This document shows, piece by piece, positions 45,264 to 55,030 of a DNA stretch of 64,000 bases; position 1 is the stretch's first letter, and each line of letters opens with the position of its first letter. The notes beneath the pieces were generated by a model. The model ran no database searches. It had not been told where the DNA came from and saw only the letters and a program-made list of their open reading frames with translations. The DNA comes from Clostridia bacterium (lineage in GTDB: Bacteria > Bacillota > Clostridia > Christensenellales > Pumilibacteraceae). The translations under genes were made by a program, and so were the position numbers. The DNA lies in contig JAFVXY010000007.1 in NCBI GenBank assembly GCA_017500845.1, positions 62,001-126,000 on the forward strand, read 5' to 3'.

Positions 45264-45293
45264 CAAAAAAAGAACCGCCCATAAGGACGGCTC
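45264..45293 (-). terminator. Terminator of the PFOR gene
   Basis: On the minus strand stem GAGCCGTCC / GGGCGGTTC (two G-U pairs), loop TTAT, then seven T. Confidence 0.85.
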
Positions 45294-45313
45294 TCTTTGT
45301 TTTGAGGTAATTA

Positions 45314-48300
45314 TTATTTGTCTGCCTTAGCCTTGTAGCTTGCAAGTCTTGCCTTAGAATCTTCTTCAGCTCTTGCAAAAAGCTCTGCAGCAAGCTCCGG
45401 TCTGGAAGCCTTAAGGGTCTTATAGCGGGTTTCGCCGGCAAGGAAGTCTTGGTAGCTGCCCGTCGGATCCTTAGAGTCAAGCGTGAACGGATTCTTGCCT
45501 TCAGCTGCAAGCTGCGGGTTGTAGCGGTAAAGCTGCCAATAACCGGATTCAACAGCCTTCTTGGTTTCGAGCTGACCGTTGCTCATATCGATACCGTGGT
45601 TGATACAGGTAGCGTAAGCAATGATGATCGAGGGACCGGGATAAGCTTCTGCCTCGGTGATAGCCTTGATAAGCTGGTTCTGGTTAGCACCCATAGCAAC
45701 CTGTGCTACGTATACATAGCCATAGCTCATAGCCATCATACCAAGGTCCTTTTTCTTGGTGCGCTTTCCGCTTGCAGCGAACTTAGCAACCGAACCTGTC
45801 GGGGTGGACTTAGAGGACTGTCCGCCGGTGTTGGAGTAAACTTCGGTATCAAGAACAAGGATGTTTACGTCCTCGCCGGAAGCAAGAACGTGGTCAAGTC
45901 CGCCGTAACCGATATCGTATGCCCAACCGTCGCCACCGAAGATCCAGATGGACTTCTTAACAAGGCAATCCTTTTCTGCGTAGATTTCCTTAACGAGCTC
46001 TACGTTGGGGCAGTTAGCCTTAATGCCTTCCTCGAGGCTCTTGATAAGAGCTTCGCTAGCGGTTCTGCTTGCTTCTGCGTTGTCCTTAGCTTCGAGCCAA
46101 GCGTTGCAAGCTGCCTTAGCGGATTCGCACTTGGTTTCCTCAGCGAGCTTAGCGATCTTGTTAGCAAGAGCGTTACGACGAGTGCTGTAAGCAAGGTTCA
46201 TACCATAACCAAACTCTGCGTTGTCCTCGAACAAGCTGTTTGCCCAAGCAGGACCGTGACCCTTCTTGTTTACAGCGTACGGGCAGGTGGGAGCGGAGCC
46301 GCCGTAGATGGACGAGCAGCCGGTTGCGTTAGCAACAACCATTCTGTCACCGAAGAGCTGAGTAATAAGCTTTACGTACGGAGTTTCGCCGCAACCTGCG
46401 CAAGCGCCCGAGAATTCGAAGAGCGGCTGGAGGAACTGGCTTCCCTTTACGGTTTCGGGCTTGAATTTAGCCGAAACGTCTACAAGGGGAAGGCTTTCGG
46501 AATATGCGTAATTTACGCTTTCTACCGGCTCAACCTCGTCAAGCGGCTTCATAACGAGAGCCTTGTTCTTGGACGGGCAAACGTTAGCGCAGCTGCCGCA
46601 ACCGGTACAGTCAAGCGGAGAAAGCTGCATACGGAACGAGTAACCCTCGAGTCCGATAGCAGGACGAACGTTGTATCCCTCGGGCATATCCTTGCCGTTT
46701 TCTACGAGAACGGGGCGGATGCATGCGTGCGGGCAAACGAGCGAGCAGATGTTGCACTGAATGCAGTTTTCTGCGATCCATGCGGGAACCTTAGCAGCGA
46801 TACCACGCTTTTCGAATCTGGTGGTAGCGGTGGGAACGGTACCGTCAGCATTGAATGCCGAAACGGGGAGCTTGTCGCCTTCTTGCGATACGATGGGAAG
46901 GATAAAGTTCTTATAGTATTCGTCGTCAGAGGTAGCCTCGATACGAGCGCCCTCGGTAGTGGTAGCCCAATCCTTGGGATACTTAACCTGCTTAAGACCT
47001 GCGATAGCATTGTCGATAGCGTCACAGTTCTTCTTAACAACGTCCTCACCCTTCTTTCCGTACGTCTTCTGAATAGCCTGCTTCATGTAGGTTTCAGCGT
47101 CGGAGTAGGGGATAATGTCAGCGAGCTTGAAGAAAGCAGCCTGCATTACGCCGTTGATTCTGCCGCCCATGCCGGCCTTAGCTGCGATGCTAAGAGCATC
47201 GATGGTGTAGAACTGAAGCTTCTTGTTAGCGATGTCGTTCTTCATCGAAGCGGGAAGAACGTGCTCAAGCTCCTCAAGCGACCACTTGCAGTTAAGAAGG
47301 AAAACGCCGCCCTTCTTAATGTCGCCGGTCATGTTGTATCTGGTTACGTACGAGGGGTTGTGGCAAGCCACGAAGTCAGCCTGATCGATAAGGTAGCTGG
47401 ACTTAATGGGGGTCTGACCAAAGCGAAGGTGCGAAATAGTGATACCGCCACTCTTCTTGGAGTCATACACGAAGTAGCCCTGAGCGTACATGTCGGTGTG
47501 GTCACCGATAATCTTAATGCTGTTCTTGTTAGCGCCTACGGTACCGTCGCTACCAAGACCGTAGAACTTGCAACGGCTGGTGCCTGCGGGCGAAGCGTTG
47601 ATGAACGACTTGATTTCAAGCGACTTATTGGTAACGTCGTCGGTAATACCAACGGTGAAGTGGTTGATGGGGCTCTTGCTCTTGAGGTTCTCGTAAATAG
47701 CGTTAACCATCGAGGGGTTGAACTCCTTAGAACCAAGACCGTATCTACCGCCAATGATGGTAGCCTTGCGACCTGCTTCACCCATAGCGGCAACAACGTC
47801 GAGGTAGAGCGGCTCACCAAGAGAGCCTGCTTCCTTGGTTCTATCCAAAACAGCTATGCGCTTAACCGAAGCGGGGATAGCATCTACGAAATCCTTAACG
47901 GAGAAGGGACGGTAAAGTCTAACCTTCAAAAGACCAACCTTTTTACCCTTAGCGGTAAGGTAATCAACGGTTTCCTCAACTGCATCGCAGCCCGAGCCCA
48001 TCATAACGATAATGTCGGTTGCGTTGGGGTCGCCGTAGTACTGATAAATTTCATACTTTCTGCCGGTAAGAGCGCTAACTTCCTTCATCATTTCCGAAAC
48101 GATAGCAGGGGTAGCATCATAATACTTGTTAGCAGCCTCGCGGTTCTGGAAATAGATGTCCGCGTTCTGAGCAGTACCCATCTGGTGCGGATGCTCGGGG
48201 TTGAGCGCACGGGACTTGAACTCCTTAATGTCTTCCATAAGGCCGAGCTTGTCCACAAGAGCGCGAATTTCGCTGTACTCGATGCCGTCAATCTTGGAAA

Positions 48301-48832
48301 CCTCGTGGCTGGTACGGAAACCGTCGAAGAAATGAACGAACGGAACCTTAGCACGAAGAGTGGAAAGGTGAGCAACGAGAGCAAGGTCCATAGCTTCCTG
48401 TACGGAGTTGGACGAAATCATTGCAAAGCCGGTCTGTCTGCATGCCATAACGTCTGCGTGGTCACCGAAGATGTTAAGAGCGTGAGCCGCAAGAGCACGA
48501 GCGCTAACGTGGAAAACGGTGGGCAACAATTCGCCTGCGATTTTGTACATGTTGGGGATCATAAGAAGCAATCCCTGGCTTGCGGTATAAGTAGTCGTAA
48601 GCGCACCTGCTGCGAGCGAGCCGTGAACAGCACCTGCAGCGCCGCCTTCACTTTGCATTTCTGCAAGACGGAGCGGTTCGCCGAACATGTTAAGTCTGCC
48701 CTGAGCAGACCATTCATCGGCATATTCCGCCATCGGAGAAGACGGGGTGATGGGGTAAATGGCAGCTACTTCACTGAACGCATACGCAATATGCGAGGCA
48801 GCGGTATTGCCATCGATGGTCATTTTCTTCAT
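45314..48832 (-). CDS. nifJ: Pyruvate:ferredoxin (flavodoxin) oxidoreductase, single-chain
   Basis: 1172 residues, the usual size of the one-chain enzyme. Converts pyruvate and CoA to acetyl-CoA, CO2 and reduced ferredoxin. N-terminal Y-P-I-T-P-S-S-P-M-A-E-Y-A-D-E-W pyrimidine domain; G-L-G-S-D-G-T-V-G-A-N-K in the middle; two [4Fe-4S] motifs, C-I-Q-C-N-I-C-S-L-V-C-P-H and C-T-G-C-G-S-C-A-N-V-C-P; then C-A-G-C-G-E-T-P-Y and the thiamine-diphosphate site G-D-G-W-A-Y-D-I-G...N-T-G-G-Q. Ribosome site CGGAGGT seven nt before the ATG, with its own sigma-A promoter. It supplies reduced ferredoxin for the hydrogenase. Confidence 0.97.
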   Translation of the reverse strand: MKKMTIDGNTAASHIAYAFSEVAAIYPITPSSPMAEYADEWSAQGRLNMFGEPLRLAEMQSEGGAAGAVHGSLAAGALTTTYTASQGLLLMIPNMYKIAGELLPTVFHVSARALAAHALNIFGDHADVMACRQTGFAMISSNSVQEAMDLALVAHLSTLRAKVPFVHFFDGFRTSHEVSKIDGIEYSEIRALVDKLGLMEDIKEFKSRALNPEHPHQMGTAQNADIYFQNREAANKYYDATPAIVSEMMKEVSALTGRKYEIYQYYGDPNATDIIVMMGSGCDAVEETVDYLTAKGKKVGLLKVRLYRPFSVKDFVDAIPASVKRIAVLDRTKEAGSLGEPLYLDVVAAMGEAGRKATIIGGRYGLGSKEFNPSMVNAIYENLKSKSPINHFTVGITDDVTNKSLEIKSFINASPAGTSRCKFYGLGSDGTVGANKNSIKIIGDHTDMYAQGYFVYDSKKSGGITISHLRFGQTPIKSSYLIDQADFVACHNPSYVTRYNMTGDIKKGGVFLLNCKWSLEELEHVLPASMKNDIANKKLQFYTIDALSIAAKAGMGGRINGVMQAAFFKLADIIPYSDAETYMKQAIQKTYGKKGEDVVKKNCDAIDNAIAGLKQVKYPKDWATTTEGARIEATSDDEYYKNFILPIVSQEGDKLPVSAFNADGTVPTATTRFEKRGIAAKVPAWIAENCIQCNICSLVCPHACIRPVLVENGKDMPEGYNVRPAIGLEGYSFRMQLSPLDCTGCGSCANVCPSKNKALVMKPLDEVEPVESVNYAYSESLPLVDVSAKFKPETVKGSQFLQPLFEFSGACAGCGETPYVKLITQLFGDRMVVANATGCSSIYGGSAPTCPYAVNKKGHGPAWANSLFEDNAEFGYGMNLAYSTRRNALANKIAKLAEETKCESAKAACNAWLEAKDNAEASRTASEALIKSLEEGIKANCPNVELVKEIYAEKDCLVKKSIWIFGGDGWAYDIGYGGLDHVLASGEDVNILVLDTEVYSNTGGQSSKSTPTGSVAKFAASGKRTKKKDLGMMAMSYGYVYVAQVAMGANQNQLIKAITEAEAYPGPSIIIAYATCINHGIDMSNGQLETKKAVESGYWQLYRYNPQLAAEGKNPFTLDSKDPTGSYQDFLAGETRYKTLKASRPELAAELFARAEEDSKARLASYKAKADK

Positions 48833-48886
48833 AAATTACCTCCGTTAAAAGTTTATCTTGGTTATTAACTGACAAATAACTATAAC

Positions 48887-48915
48887 ATTATATTACGAAA
48901 ATTTATTTTAGTCAA
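48887..48915 (-). promoter_or_regulatory. Promoter of the PFOR gene
   Basis: Minus strand: TTGACT (48915-48910), 17 nt, TATAAT (48892-48887). Start near 48880, leader about 48 nt. Confidence 0.85.
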
Positions 48916-49047
48916 ATAAATTGCTCGGTATAATCAAAAAGCGATACAAAAATCTGACAAAAAATTTCTTTTAGATGGAATTAAATTGCCCTATAAGCCG
49001 TAAAACTTAAAAAATAAATCGAGGCAGTTAATTTTGTGTTAATTTGA

Positions 49048-49076
49048 TTGACAGTTATCTTGTAAAAGATTATAAT
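49048..49076 (+). promoter_or_regulatory. Promoter of the gate-domain membrane protein gene
   Basis: Full-consensus TTGACA (49048-49053), 17 nt, TATAAT (49071-49076), divergent from the PFOR promoter 130 nt away. Confidence 0.88.
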
Positions 49077-49105
49077 TCTTATTATCACACTTATGGAGAA
49101 AACCA

Positions 49106-50485
49106 ATGGAAGAATCCAAGAACGAACTTATCGAGGTAGAGCCATTGCCGCAGGGCGAGGATGCTCAGCCACAGGTAGAAGCCGCCAGCCAAAATGAGGG
49201 CGGTGAAGTTAATGTAGCAGAGATAAACAAGGACCCCATCGAGGAGCTTCCCAAAGAGTATCGCCGCCGTCACATGCTTGACTGGTTCCGTAGACCTCGC
49301 CGTCGCATTCGCGGACACGAGGACGATGGTGAGGGCAAGTTTGCTATAAAAAAAGCGGTATCTGTCGAGGGCTTTATTTCACTCTTAGTGGTAATTGCAG
49401 TATTTACGCCGATAGCCATAATAATGGGCTTTGGCAATATGCTTAATACTATATTTAACAATGCGTACGACCTTTTGCTTAATACCTGCTTTTATCTTAT
49501 GGCAATAGCGGTATTCATTGGCGCATTAAGCTCCGTTCTTACCGAATTTGGTATAATTGCGCTTGCAAATAAGGCGTTGTCGCCTCTTATGAAGCCGCTT
49601 TACGGTATGCCGGGCGCAACTTCGGTGGCAATTTTCTCTACCTTCCTTTCGGATAACCCGGCAGTGCTTACCCTTGCCGACGACGTAAGATACCGTAAAT
49701 ATTTCAAAAAGTATCAGCTTGCGGGACTTACCAACCTTGGTACCGCGTTTGGTATGGGTCTAATCGTTGTAATGACTATGGCAAACAAGCAAGCGATCGA
49801 AGGCTCTGTTGGACTTGCCGTTGCAATGGGCGTAGTCGGAGCGATAATAGGTAGCGTAATCGCAACCCGTCTTATGTTGCACAAAACCAAAAAGATGTTT
49901 GGCACCGAGGAGCTTGCTGTTGCCGATATGGATACAAGCTTTGATGCGGTAAACCAGCGTGAGGTACGCAAGGGCGGATACGTTCAAAGATTCTTCGACA
50001 GCTTGCTCGAGGGCGGTGCAGGCGGTGTAAAAATCGGCTTTGCAATTATCCCCGGCGTGCTTATTATAGCAAACCTCGTAATGCTTCTCAGTGACGGACA
50101 GGCAATTGGCGGAGGCTACAATGGAGCCTCCGGACAAGGCGTAGGCTTAATACCGTGGCTTGGCAATGCGTTATCGTTTATCCTCGATCCGCTGTTTGGC
50201 TTCCAAAGTGCAGATGCAATCAGCGTACCCATTACGGCACTTGGAAGTGCGGGTGCGGCAATAGCGATTGTAGAAAATGCAAAGTTTACTGCAACCGAAA
50301 TTTCTGTGTTTACCGCAATGTGTATGTTCTGGTCGGGATATCTTTCGACGCACGTTGCAATGATGGATAGCTTGGGCTTTAGAAAGCTTACCACCAGCTC
50401 GATTTTGTATCACACAATCGGCGGTCTTGCGGCAGGTATAAGCGCACATTGGCTTTACGCTTTGCTTGCACTGCTATTTGTATAA
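49106..50485 (+). CDS. Nucleoside-recognition/gate-type multi-pass membrane protein
   Basis: 459 residues. Residues 1-80 are acidic, then very basic (R-R-P-R-R-R-I-R). From 90 to the end there are about ten hydrophobic helices. Repeated glycine-rich segments (G-G-A-G-G-V-K-I-G-F-A-I-I-P-G-V-L near 295, and G-F-G-N-M-L-N-T-I-F-N) resemble the gate domain found in spore maturation proteins and nucleoside transporters. S-D-N-P-A-V-L-T-L-A-D-D near 185 is a possible substrate site. Transport is inferred from the fold type only. The start codon follows the promoter by 30 nt with TATGGAGA as ribosome site. Confidence 0.75.
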   Translation: MEESKNELIEVEPLPQGEDAQPQVEAASQNEGGEVNVAEINKDPIEELPKEYRRRHMLDWFRRPRRRIRGHEDDGEGKFAIKKAVSVEGFISLLVVIAVFTPIAIIMGFGNMLNTIFNNAYDLLLNTCFYLMAIAVFIGALSSVLTEFGIIALANKALSPLMKPLYGMPGATSVAIFSTFLSDNPAVLTLADDVRYRKYFKKYQLAGLTNLGTAFGMGLIVVMTMANKQAIEGSVGLAVAMGVVGAIIGSVIATRLMLHKTKKMFGTEELAVADMDTSFDAVNQREVRKGGYVQRFFDSLLEGGAGGVKIGFAIIPGVLIIANLVMLLSDGQAIGGGYNGASGQGVGLIPWLGNALSFILDPLFGFQSADAISVPITALGSAGAAIAIVENAKFTATEISVFTAMCMFWSGYLSTHVAMMDSLGFRKLTTSSILYHTIGGLAAGISAHWLYALLALLFV

Positions 50486-50523
50486 CGCGACAAAATTTTG
50501 CGCAAAAAACAACTTAATAAAAA

Positions 50524-50566
50524 AGCAAAAATGCACAAAACGCAATAGCGTTTGTGCATTTTTGCT
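50524..50566. terminator. Bidirectional terminator between convergent genes
   Basis: Stem of about 19 pairs from AGCAAAAATGCACAAAACGC to its complement with loop AATA. Confidence 0.9.
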
Positions 50567-50637
50567 ACAATTTGGATATTTTAGTTGATTGATTTTTCTA
50601 AAACACGGCGTGTAATATTTACGCCAAAGATGCTTGG

Positions 50638-51054
50638 CTATAGCTTGACGATAGTGTACCAAATGATAAAAATAACCACACAGATAATGCCCACAATCCA
50701 GCGAATTTTTTTCGCCTTATTTTCGTCAATAGGCTTGTAGGTGTCCTTTTTTTGACCCTCTTTTAGGTAATGGCCGCAGCACACACAGGTGTCGATTGTA
50801 GTGGGCATTTCTTCACCGCAATGGGGGCATTTGATTGTGGCAGGTTGTCCCGCTACGGGCTTGTACTCACCGGCAGTAAGCTCTGGGTCGTTAATGCTTG
50901 TGGTGTAGCCGTCCTTTTTGCTTACACGGGGAACGTACCCGTCCTCGAAGCCGTGAAGCTTTGGCTTGCCGATAGAGCTTTCGGCTTTTTCTGTTGCTTG
51001 AGTGTTTTCCTTGTCGAGGGTTTCGTTTATATTCTTATTTTGGTTGTCGCTCAT
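50638..51054 (-). CDS. Tail-anchored zinc-ribbon protein
   Basis: 138 residues. Polar, low-complexity N-terminal half, then a zinc ribbon C-P-H-C-G-E-E-M-P...C-V-C-C-G-H-Y near 75-97, and one C-terminal transmembrane helix (I-V-G-I-I-C-V-V-I-F-I-I-W-Y). The ATG overlaps the stop of the peptidase gene by 4 nt (ATGA), so they are translated together. The function is unknown. Confidence 0.82.
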   Translation of the reverse strand: MSDNQNKNINETLDKENTQATEKAESSIGKPKLHGFEDGYVPRVSKKDGYTTSINDPELTAGEYKPVAGQPATIKCPHCGEEMPTTIDTCVCCGHYLKEGQKKDTYKPIDENKAKKIRWIVGIICVVIFIIWYTIVKL

Positions 51055-52733
51055 TTACGTATTCTCCTTAATATTTCAGGTACGGTCTCTGCAATCTTTT
51101 TGAGTGCGCCTTCCTCGAAGGGCGAGGTAAGACCTGCCTCAGAGCAAAGGCGGCTAAACGGTACCGATCCGCCCTTACGGCACAAATCAAGATAGCGTCT
51201 AAGCGCATCGCCAAAATCGGTTTGCGAAGCTGCCAAAAAGCCAAGAGCCACGGTTTGAGCAAGGCAGTAATCAATATAATAGAAGGGCGTTTCGTAAATG
51301 TGCATCTGATATTGCCATCTTGTACCAAGCTCGAGATAGGGTATTCCCTCAAAGGATAGGTAGGGGCGATACTTTCGTTCAAGATCAAGATACGCCTTGT
51401 TGCGCTCCGACGGGGTAAGCGAGGGATTTTCGTATACAATGTGCTGAAATTCGTCTACGATTACGCCGTACGGAATAAAGCTTAGTGCCGAAAGTAAATG
51501 CTTGTACCTGTATTTGTCGGCGTCCTTGCCAAAGAATCTGTCCATGTACGGCCAGCAAAGGAATTCCATCGACATCGAGTGACATTCAGCCGTTTCACAG
51601 CCGCCGATATCAAGCTCGCGGTCGCCGTCAAAAGCCATGCTCATAGCAATCGCGTGACCGAACTCGTGCGTAACGACGTCGATATCCTCGGACGTACCGT
51701 TGAAGTTTGCAAGAATAAATATTAGTCGCAAATCCTCGATAGCGGTGCAATATCCGCCGCCCCATTTGCCCTTGCGAGCATCCACGTCGAAGGCGTCGGC
51801 TTCTACCATTTTGGCAAAAAGCGCGCCTGTTTCGGGTGACATTTCGTCATACATTAGCTGGCCTTGCCTAAAAATCTCGTCCTTGTCGATTACGGGGCAA
51901 GGCTCGCCGTCGGTAAAGCAAACGGAGTCGTCAAAAAACATATAGTCGTCAATTCCCAAATCACGTGCGAGCTGTTTTTTGATGTCGGTGATAATAGGAA
52001 CAAGGTCGGACAGAACGCTGCTACGGAATTTTTCCACCATTTCGCGGTTATAGTCAAGCCTTTCCATATTAAGATAGCCAAGCTCAACGTAGTTTTTGTA
52101 GCCAAGCTTCTTTGCCATTTTATCGCGCACGTGAACTAATCTGTCGTAGATATCGTCAAGCTTTTCGGCGTGTGCGGCAAGCCCCTTTCCAAGAGCCACG
52201 CAAGCCTCACGGCGAACCTTGCGGTCGCTGTGCGAAAGATAGCCGCGCAGTACCGACAAGGGCATATCCTTGCCGTCAAAGCAGAAGTTCATTTCCGCCA
52301 TCAGCTTGTTGTATTCTACCACGATTTCCGCTTCCTTTTGCTTGTCCTCGATAATGCGCGGATCGGACGAAAGCGCAAGCAGTCGATATTTTTCAAAAAC
52401 CAACGGGTTGATGGTCTTTTTTAATTCCTCTACAAATGGGGATGCAATCATAGCTTTGCCAAAATCATTGTAAAGCTCGGTAAATACGGGCGTTATCTCG
52501 TCGTAGTATTCTTGCTCCTTTTGATAAAATTCGTCAAACGAGTTAAGCGAAAATCTAATGTTTGCAACAGTCGACATCGTTGCAAACTTTGCCATCACAT
52601 CAAGCACCCCCTTGTGTGCGTCAAGCACCTCGGCAGGACATGTGGCACTTTTTACTGCCGCAGTATAATTTGCAAAAGAACGCTTTGCAACCTCAATATC
52701 AAAACGGCTATAAGGGATATCCTTTATTTTCAT
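51051..52733 (-). CDS. M3-family oligoendopeptidase (PepF-like)
   Basis: 560 residues. Zinc metallopeptidase with H356-E-F-G-H360, followed by the third ligand region E-C-H-S-M-S-M-E-F-L about 27 residues later. The N-terminal helical part and the terminal Y-I-D-Y-C-L-A-Q are typical of the M3B family that cleaves short cytoplasmic peptides. No signal peptide. GGAGGA ribosome site 7-8 nt before the ATG, own promoter. The M-S-x-M-S-M-E motif suits PepF. Confidence 0.92.
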   Translation of the reverse strand: MKIKDIPYSRFDIEVAKRSFANYTAAVKSATCPAEVLDAHKGVLDVMAKFATMSTVANIRFSLNSFDEFYQKEQEYYDEITPVFTELYNDFGKAMIASPFVEELKKTINPLVFEKYRLLALSSDPRIIEDKQKEAEIVVEYNKLMAEMNFCFDGKDMPLSVLRGYLSHSDRKVRREACVALGKGLAAHAEKLDDIYDRLVHVRDKMAKKLGYKNYVELGYLNMERLDYNREMVEKFRSSVLSDLVPIITDIKKQLARDLGIDDYMFFDDSVCFTDGEPCPVIDKDEIFRQGQLMYDEMSPETGALFAKMVEADAFDVDARKGKWGGGYCTAIEDLRLIFILANFNGTSEDIDVVTHEFGHAIAMSMAFDGDRELDIGGCETAECHSMSMEFLCWPYMDRFFGKDADKYRYKHLLSALSFIPYGVIVDEFQHIVYENPSLTPSERNKAYLDLERKYRPYLSFEGIPYLELGTRWQYQMHIYETPFYYIDYCLAQTVALGFLAASQTDFGDALRRYLDLCRKGGSVPFSRLCSEAGLTSPFEEGALKKIAETVPEILRRIRK

Positions 52734-52764
52734 AAGCTCCTCCGTTACGAGTTATTTCTGCCAT

Positions 52765-52793
52765 ATTATACCACCTGAGTGAATATAAGTCAA
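52765..52793 (-). promoter_or_regulatory. Promoter of the M3 peptidase gene
   Basis: Minus strand TTGACT (52793-52788), 17 nt, TATAAT (52770-52765). Confidence 0.86.
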
Positions 52794-52851
52794 GAGGTAA
52801 AATTCATCCTAAAAAAAGCAAAATTTTTTTATAAGAAGCCCTTATTTTGTT

Positions 52852-52882
52852 TGACAATATTTTATTGTTGTGATAATATACT
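52852..52882 (+). promoter_or_regulatory. Promoter of tRNA-Leu
   Basis: TTGACA (52852-52857); -10 either TAATAT (52874-52879, spacer 16) or TATACT (52877-52882, spacer 19). Confidence 0.65.
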
Positions 52883-52890
52883 AATGCTTT

Positions 52891-52974
52891 GCGGTTGTGG
52901 CGGAATTGGCAGACGCGCAAGACTAAGGATCTTGTGGTAACTCCGTGCAGGTTCAAGTCCTGTCAACCGCACCA
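52891..52974 (+). tRNA. tRNA-Leu (anticodon AAG)
   Basis: 84 nt with encoded CCA. Acceptor GCGGTTG / CAACCGC; D-arm GGCGGAATTGGCAGACGC; anticodon stem CAAGA / TCTTG with loop CTAAGGA (anticodon AAG); long variable arm TGGTAACTCCG; T-arm CAGGTTCAAGTCCTG. It sits at the left edge of the AT-rich island that runs to about 56.4 kb. Confidence 0.94.
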
Positions 52975-52980
52975 AACAAG

Positions 52981-53021
52981 AATAAAACGAACCTTGATGA
53001 AAACTCAAAGTTCGTTTTATT
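52981..53021 (+). terminator. Terminator of tRNA-Leu
   Basis: Stem AATAAAACGAAC-TTGA / TCAA-GTTCGTTTTATT with T run. 53022-53080 shows nothing further. Confidence 0.88.
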
Positions 53022-53080
53022 TTTTACAAGAGATTATTTCGGCTTAATTGTTAAGTTAAAATAATCAAAAATTCAATGAT

Positions 53081-53108
53081 AAAAGGCGAGAAAACATCTC
53101 GCCTTTTT
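53081..53108 (-). terminator. Terminator of the OLD nuclease gene
   Basis: Hairpin AAAAGGCGAGA / TCTCGCCTTTTT. Almost identical to the hairpin at 55031; each stands at the 3' end of one island gene. Confidence 0.85.
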
Positions 53109-53111
53109 GTT

Positions 53112-54911
53112 TTATAAAATATCAAAATTCCGCAAAAGTGAAACAATATTGTTTTTTGAATCATCGGATAAAATCAATGAGCCATTTTTAGCACTATCAT
53201 AAAATTCTTTTGCAAGAAGCAATTTAGTGTTATTTTGAACATCTTGATATTTTTCTTCTGTCAATACTCTTTCTATTGTACGGAAATTTTCTTTTGCAGG
53301 AGCCTTTTCAAGAAAATTTTTATTGTTTACTGTGAATATATCTTGCATTTGTTCTAAGCCAAGATTTTTTAATTTAATAAACTCATTATAGCCAGCGGTA
53401 TCATAATCCAATAATGCCTTAAATTTGCAACCCCAACCAAGCAAAATAGAAGCAACATTATGAATGTTTGTAACACTTATTGAAGGTATAATATTAGGGA
53501 ACGACTCTTTTGTAATCCCTAAATAATACATAAAGCCCAAGAAATAATAGTAGTCAGAAATTCCTTCGACAATAATATTCAATTTATCATAACAAGGACC
53601 TATATTATCACTACAAGAATACCCTAATGCTTGATAAAGCGGGGACAATGTTTCAATTTTAGAAGACTTTTCCAATACTGCACTATGCACTTTATTATGG
53701 ATTTTAGAAAAACCTTCTACCTTTTCAGTTAAAACCAATCGTGATAAATCTTCCGTATCAATCATAAAAGGGCTATGCGTTGTATAAATAATTTGCGATG
53801 TTGTTGATATTTTTTCAAATAATTCTCTAATACCTTTTTGTGCTTCAATATGAACTGATTGCCCAGGCTCATCTATCAATATCAATGATTTCTTATCTAA
53901 AGCATCTTCTTTTTTCATTTGGGAATATAATGATAAATACCATTTTAACCCTGAACTACGTTCTGAAAAAGGCATAGCGACGTCGTTACTATAGATGTAT
54001 AGTTTAAGTATGTTTTCCTTAAATTCAAAAGCCAAATATGTATCAATAATGCCTATTGATGAAAATATAGTTGCAGTGTCTTTTTTAAGTGTTCTATTAA
54101 AGGAATCTTCCAAAGACCTTCTTACTTGCCTTGCTGTTGATGTGGAAATTGCTTGAGCAATTCTATTTATATCAAAGCCAAATGCTGATATAACAATTTC
54201 TAAAAATCTATTATTTTCGTTTATATCATTTTTGCTTAGTTTTGTGATGTCATCCAAAGTGAAAGAATCTTTTAGTTGTACTTTATCATCAAAACAAAAC
54301 ACAGTAGGAACAATCTTTGAATATTTGTCTAAAATCTCAAAAATTTGCTCGGTCAAGGATTTGTATAAGTCAATATCAAAACTGTCTTTATCTTTCAAGA
54401 ACCTTAAATTATCTAATAAGTATTTTTTTTGAGCAGTCAAATATGACACATTAAAATGTTGGGTTTCTTTTAAGACAAAATTTATTGATTGTGCAATATC
54501 CCTATTAGTAAAGAAATTTCTATTTAATAATTTCGATAATTCTGTTTTTAATGGCGCAAGTTCTTCATTTACAATATTAAATAATCCCCCAGAAAAACAC
54601 CATAATCCGTCCGCATCAACCTTATAGTAAGTGCGGTCTTTATTTTTTAAGGATTCTTGTTCAGCCGAATCAAAAACTAATTGTATTTCTATATCTATAT
54701 CATCTGCCAATGTATAAAGATTTTGAAATTTATATAAAGAGTCTTTCGTTGTTTTTCCGAAAGGCTTAAATATTTTTAATGCTTCAATAATATTGCTTTT
54801 GCCACTACCATTTTTACCGATAATCGTAGTTATTTTATTATGCACGTCCAAAACATTATTGTCTGTTCCAAAAGATTTAACATTTTTTATGATTACTCTA
54901 TCAAATAACAT
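53112..54911 (-). CDS. OLD-family ATPase-TOPRIM nuclease
   Basis: 599 residues from the ATG at 54911 (AAGAAGG ribosome site); an upstream frame extension to 54968 lies within the promoter. N-terminal ABC-type ATPase: G32-K-N-G-S-G-K-S39 Walker A; near residue 340 S-S-G-L-K-W-Y-L-S-L (signature-like); I-L-I-D-E-P-G Walker B; T-H-S-P-F-M-I-D switch. The C-terminal TOPRIM domain has I-V-E-G-I-S-D near 465 and L-D-Y-D-T-A-G near 518. OLD proteins are nucleases seen alone or with a helicase (Gabija) or reverse transcriptase in phage defence. No GajB-like helicase is next to it, so a solo system is the fair call. AT-rich, acquired. Confidence 0.87.
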   Translation of the reverse strand: MLFDRVIIKNVKSFGTDNNVLDVHNKITTIIGKNGSGKSNIIEALKIFKPFGKTTKDSLYKFQNLYTLADDIDIEIQLVFDSAEQESLKNKDRTYYKVDADGLWCFSGGLFNIVNEELAPLKTELSKLLNRNFFTNRDIAQSINFVLKETQHFNVSYLTAQKKYLLDNLRFLKDKDSFDIDLYKSLTEQIFEILDKYSKIVPTVFCFDDKVQLKDSFTLDDITKLSKNDINENNRFLEIVISAFGFDINRIAQAISTSTARQVRRSLEDSFNRTLKKDTATIFSSIGIIDTYLAFEFKENILKLYIYSNDVAMPFSERSSGLKWYLSLYSQMKKEDALDKKSLILIDEPGQSVHIEAQKGIRELFEKISTTSQIIYTTHSPFMIDTEDLSRLVLTEKVEGFSKIHNKVHSAVLEKSSKIETLSPLYQALGYSCSDNIGPCYDKLNIIVEGISDYYYFLGFMYYLGITKESFPNIIPSISVTNIHNVASILLGWGCKFKALLDYDTAGYNEFIKLKNLGLEQMQDIFTVNNKNFLEKAPAKENFRTIERVLTEEKYQDVQNNTKLLLAKEFYDSAKNGSLILSDDSKNNIVSLLRNFDIL

Positions 54912-54939
54912 ATTGACCTTCTTCAAAAGTTTATTATTT

Positions 54940-54968
54940 ATTTTACCATATTTGGCGTTAAAAGTCAA
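54940..54968 (-). promoter_or_regulatory. Promoter of the OLD nuclease gene
   Basis: Minus strand TTGACT (54968-54963), 17 nt, TAAAAT (54945-54940) preceded by TGG. Confidence 0.75.
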
Positions 54969-55030
54969 GTTGGCTATACCACATCTTGTGTTTGTTGCAA
55001 TAAATTTTACACAATATATCGTAGAATATT

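Noticed and set aside
45449..48868. A 3.4-kb open frame on the plus strand opposite PFOR
   Set aside because: PFOR on the minus strand has full-length conserved motifs; the opposite translation has no recognisable domains, so it is a by-product of codon bias.
53112..54911. Gabija system
   Set aside because: A GajA-like protein is present, but no GajB-like helicase gene is beside it.
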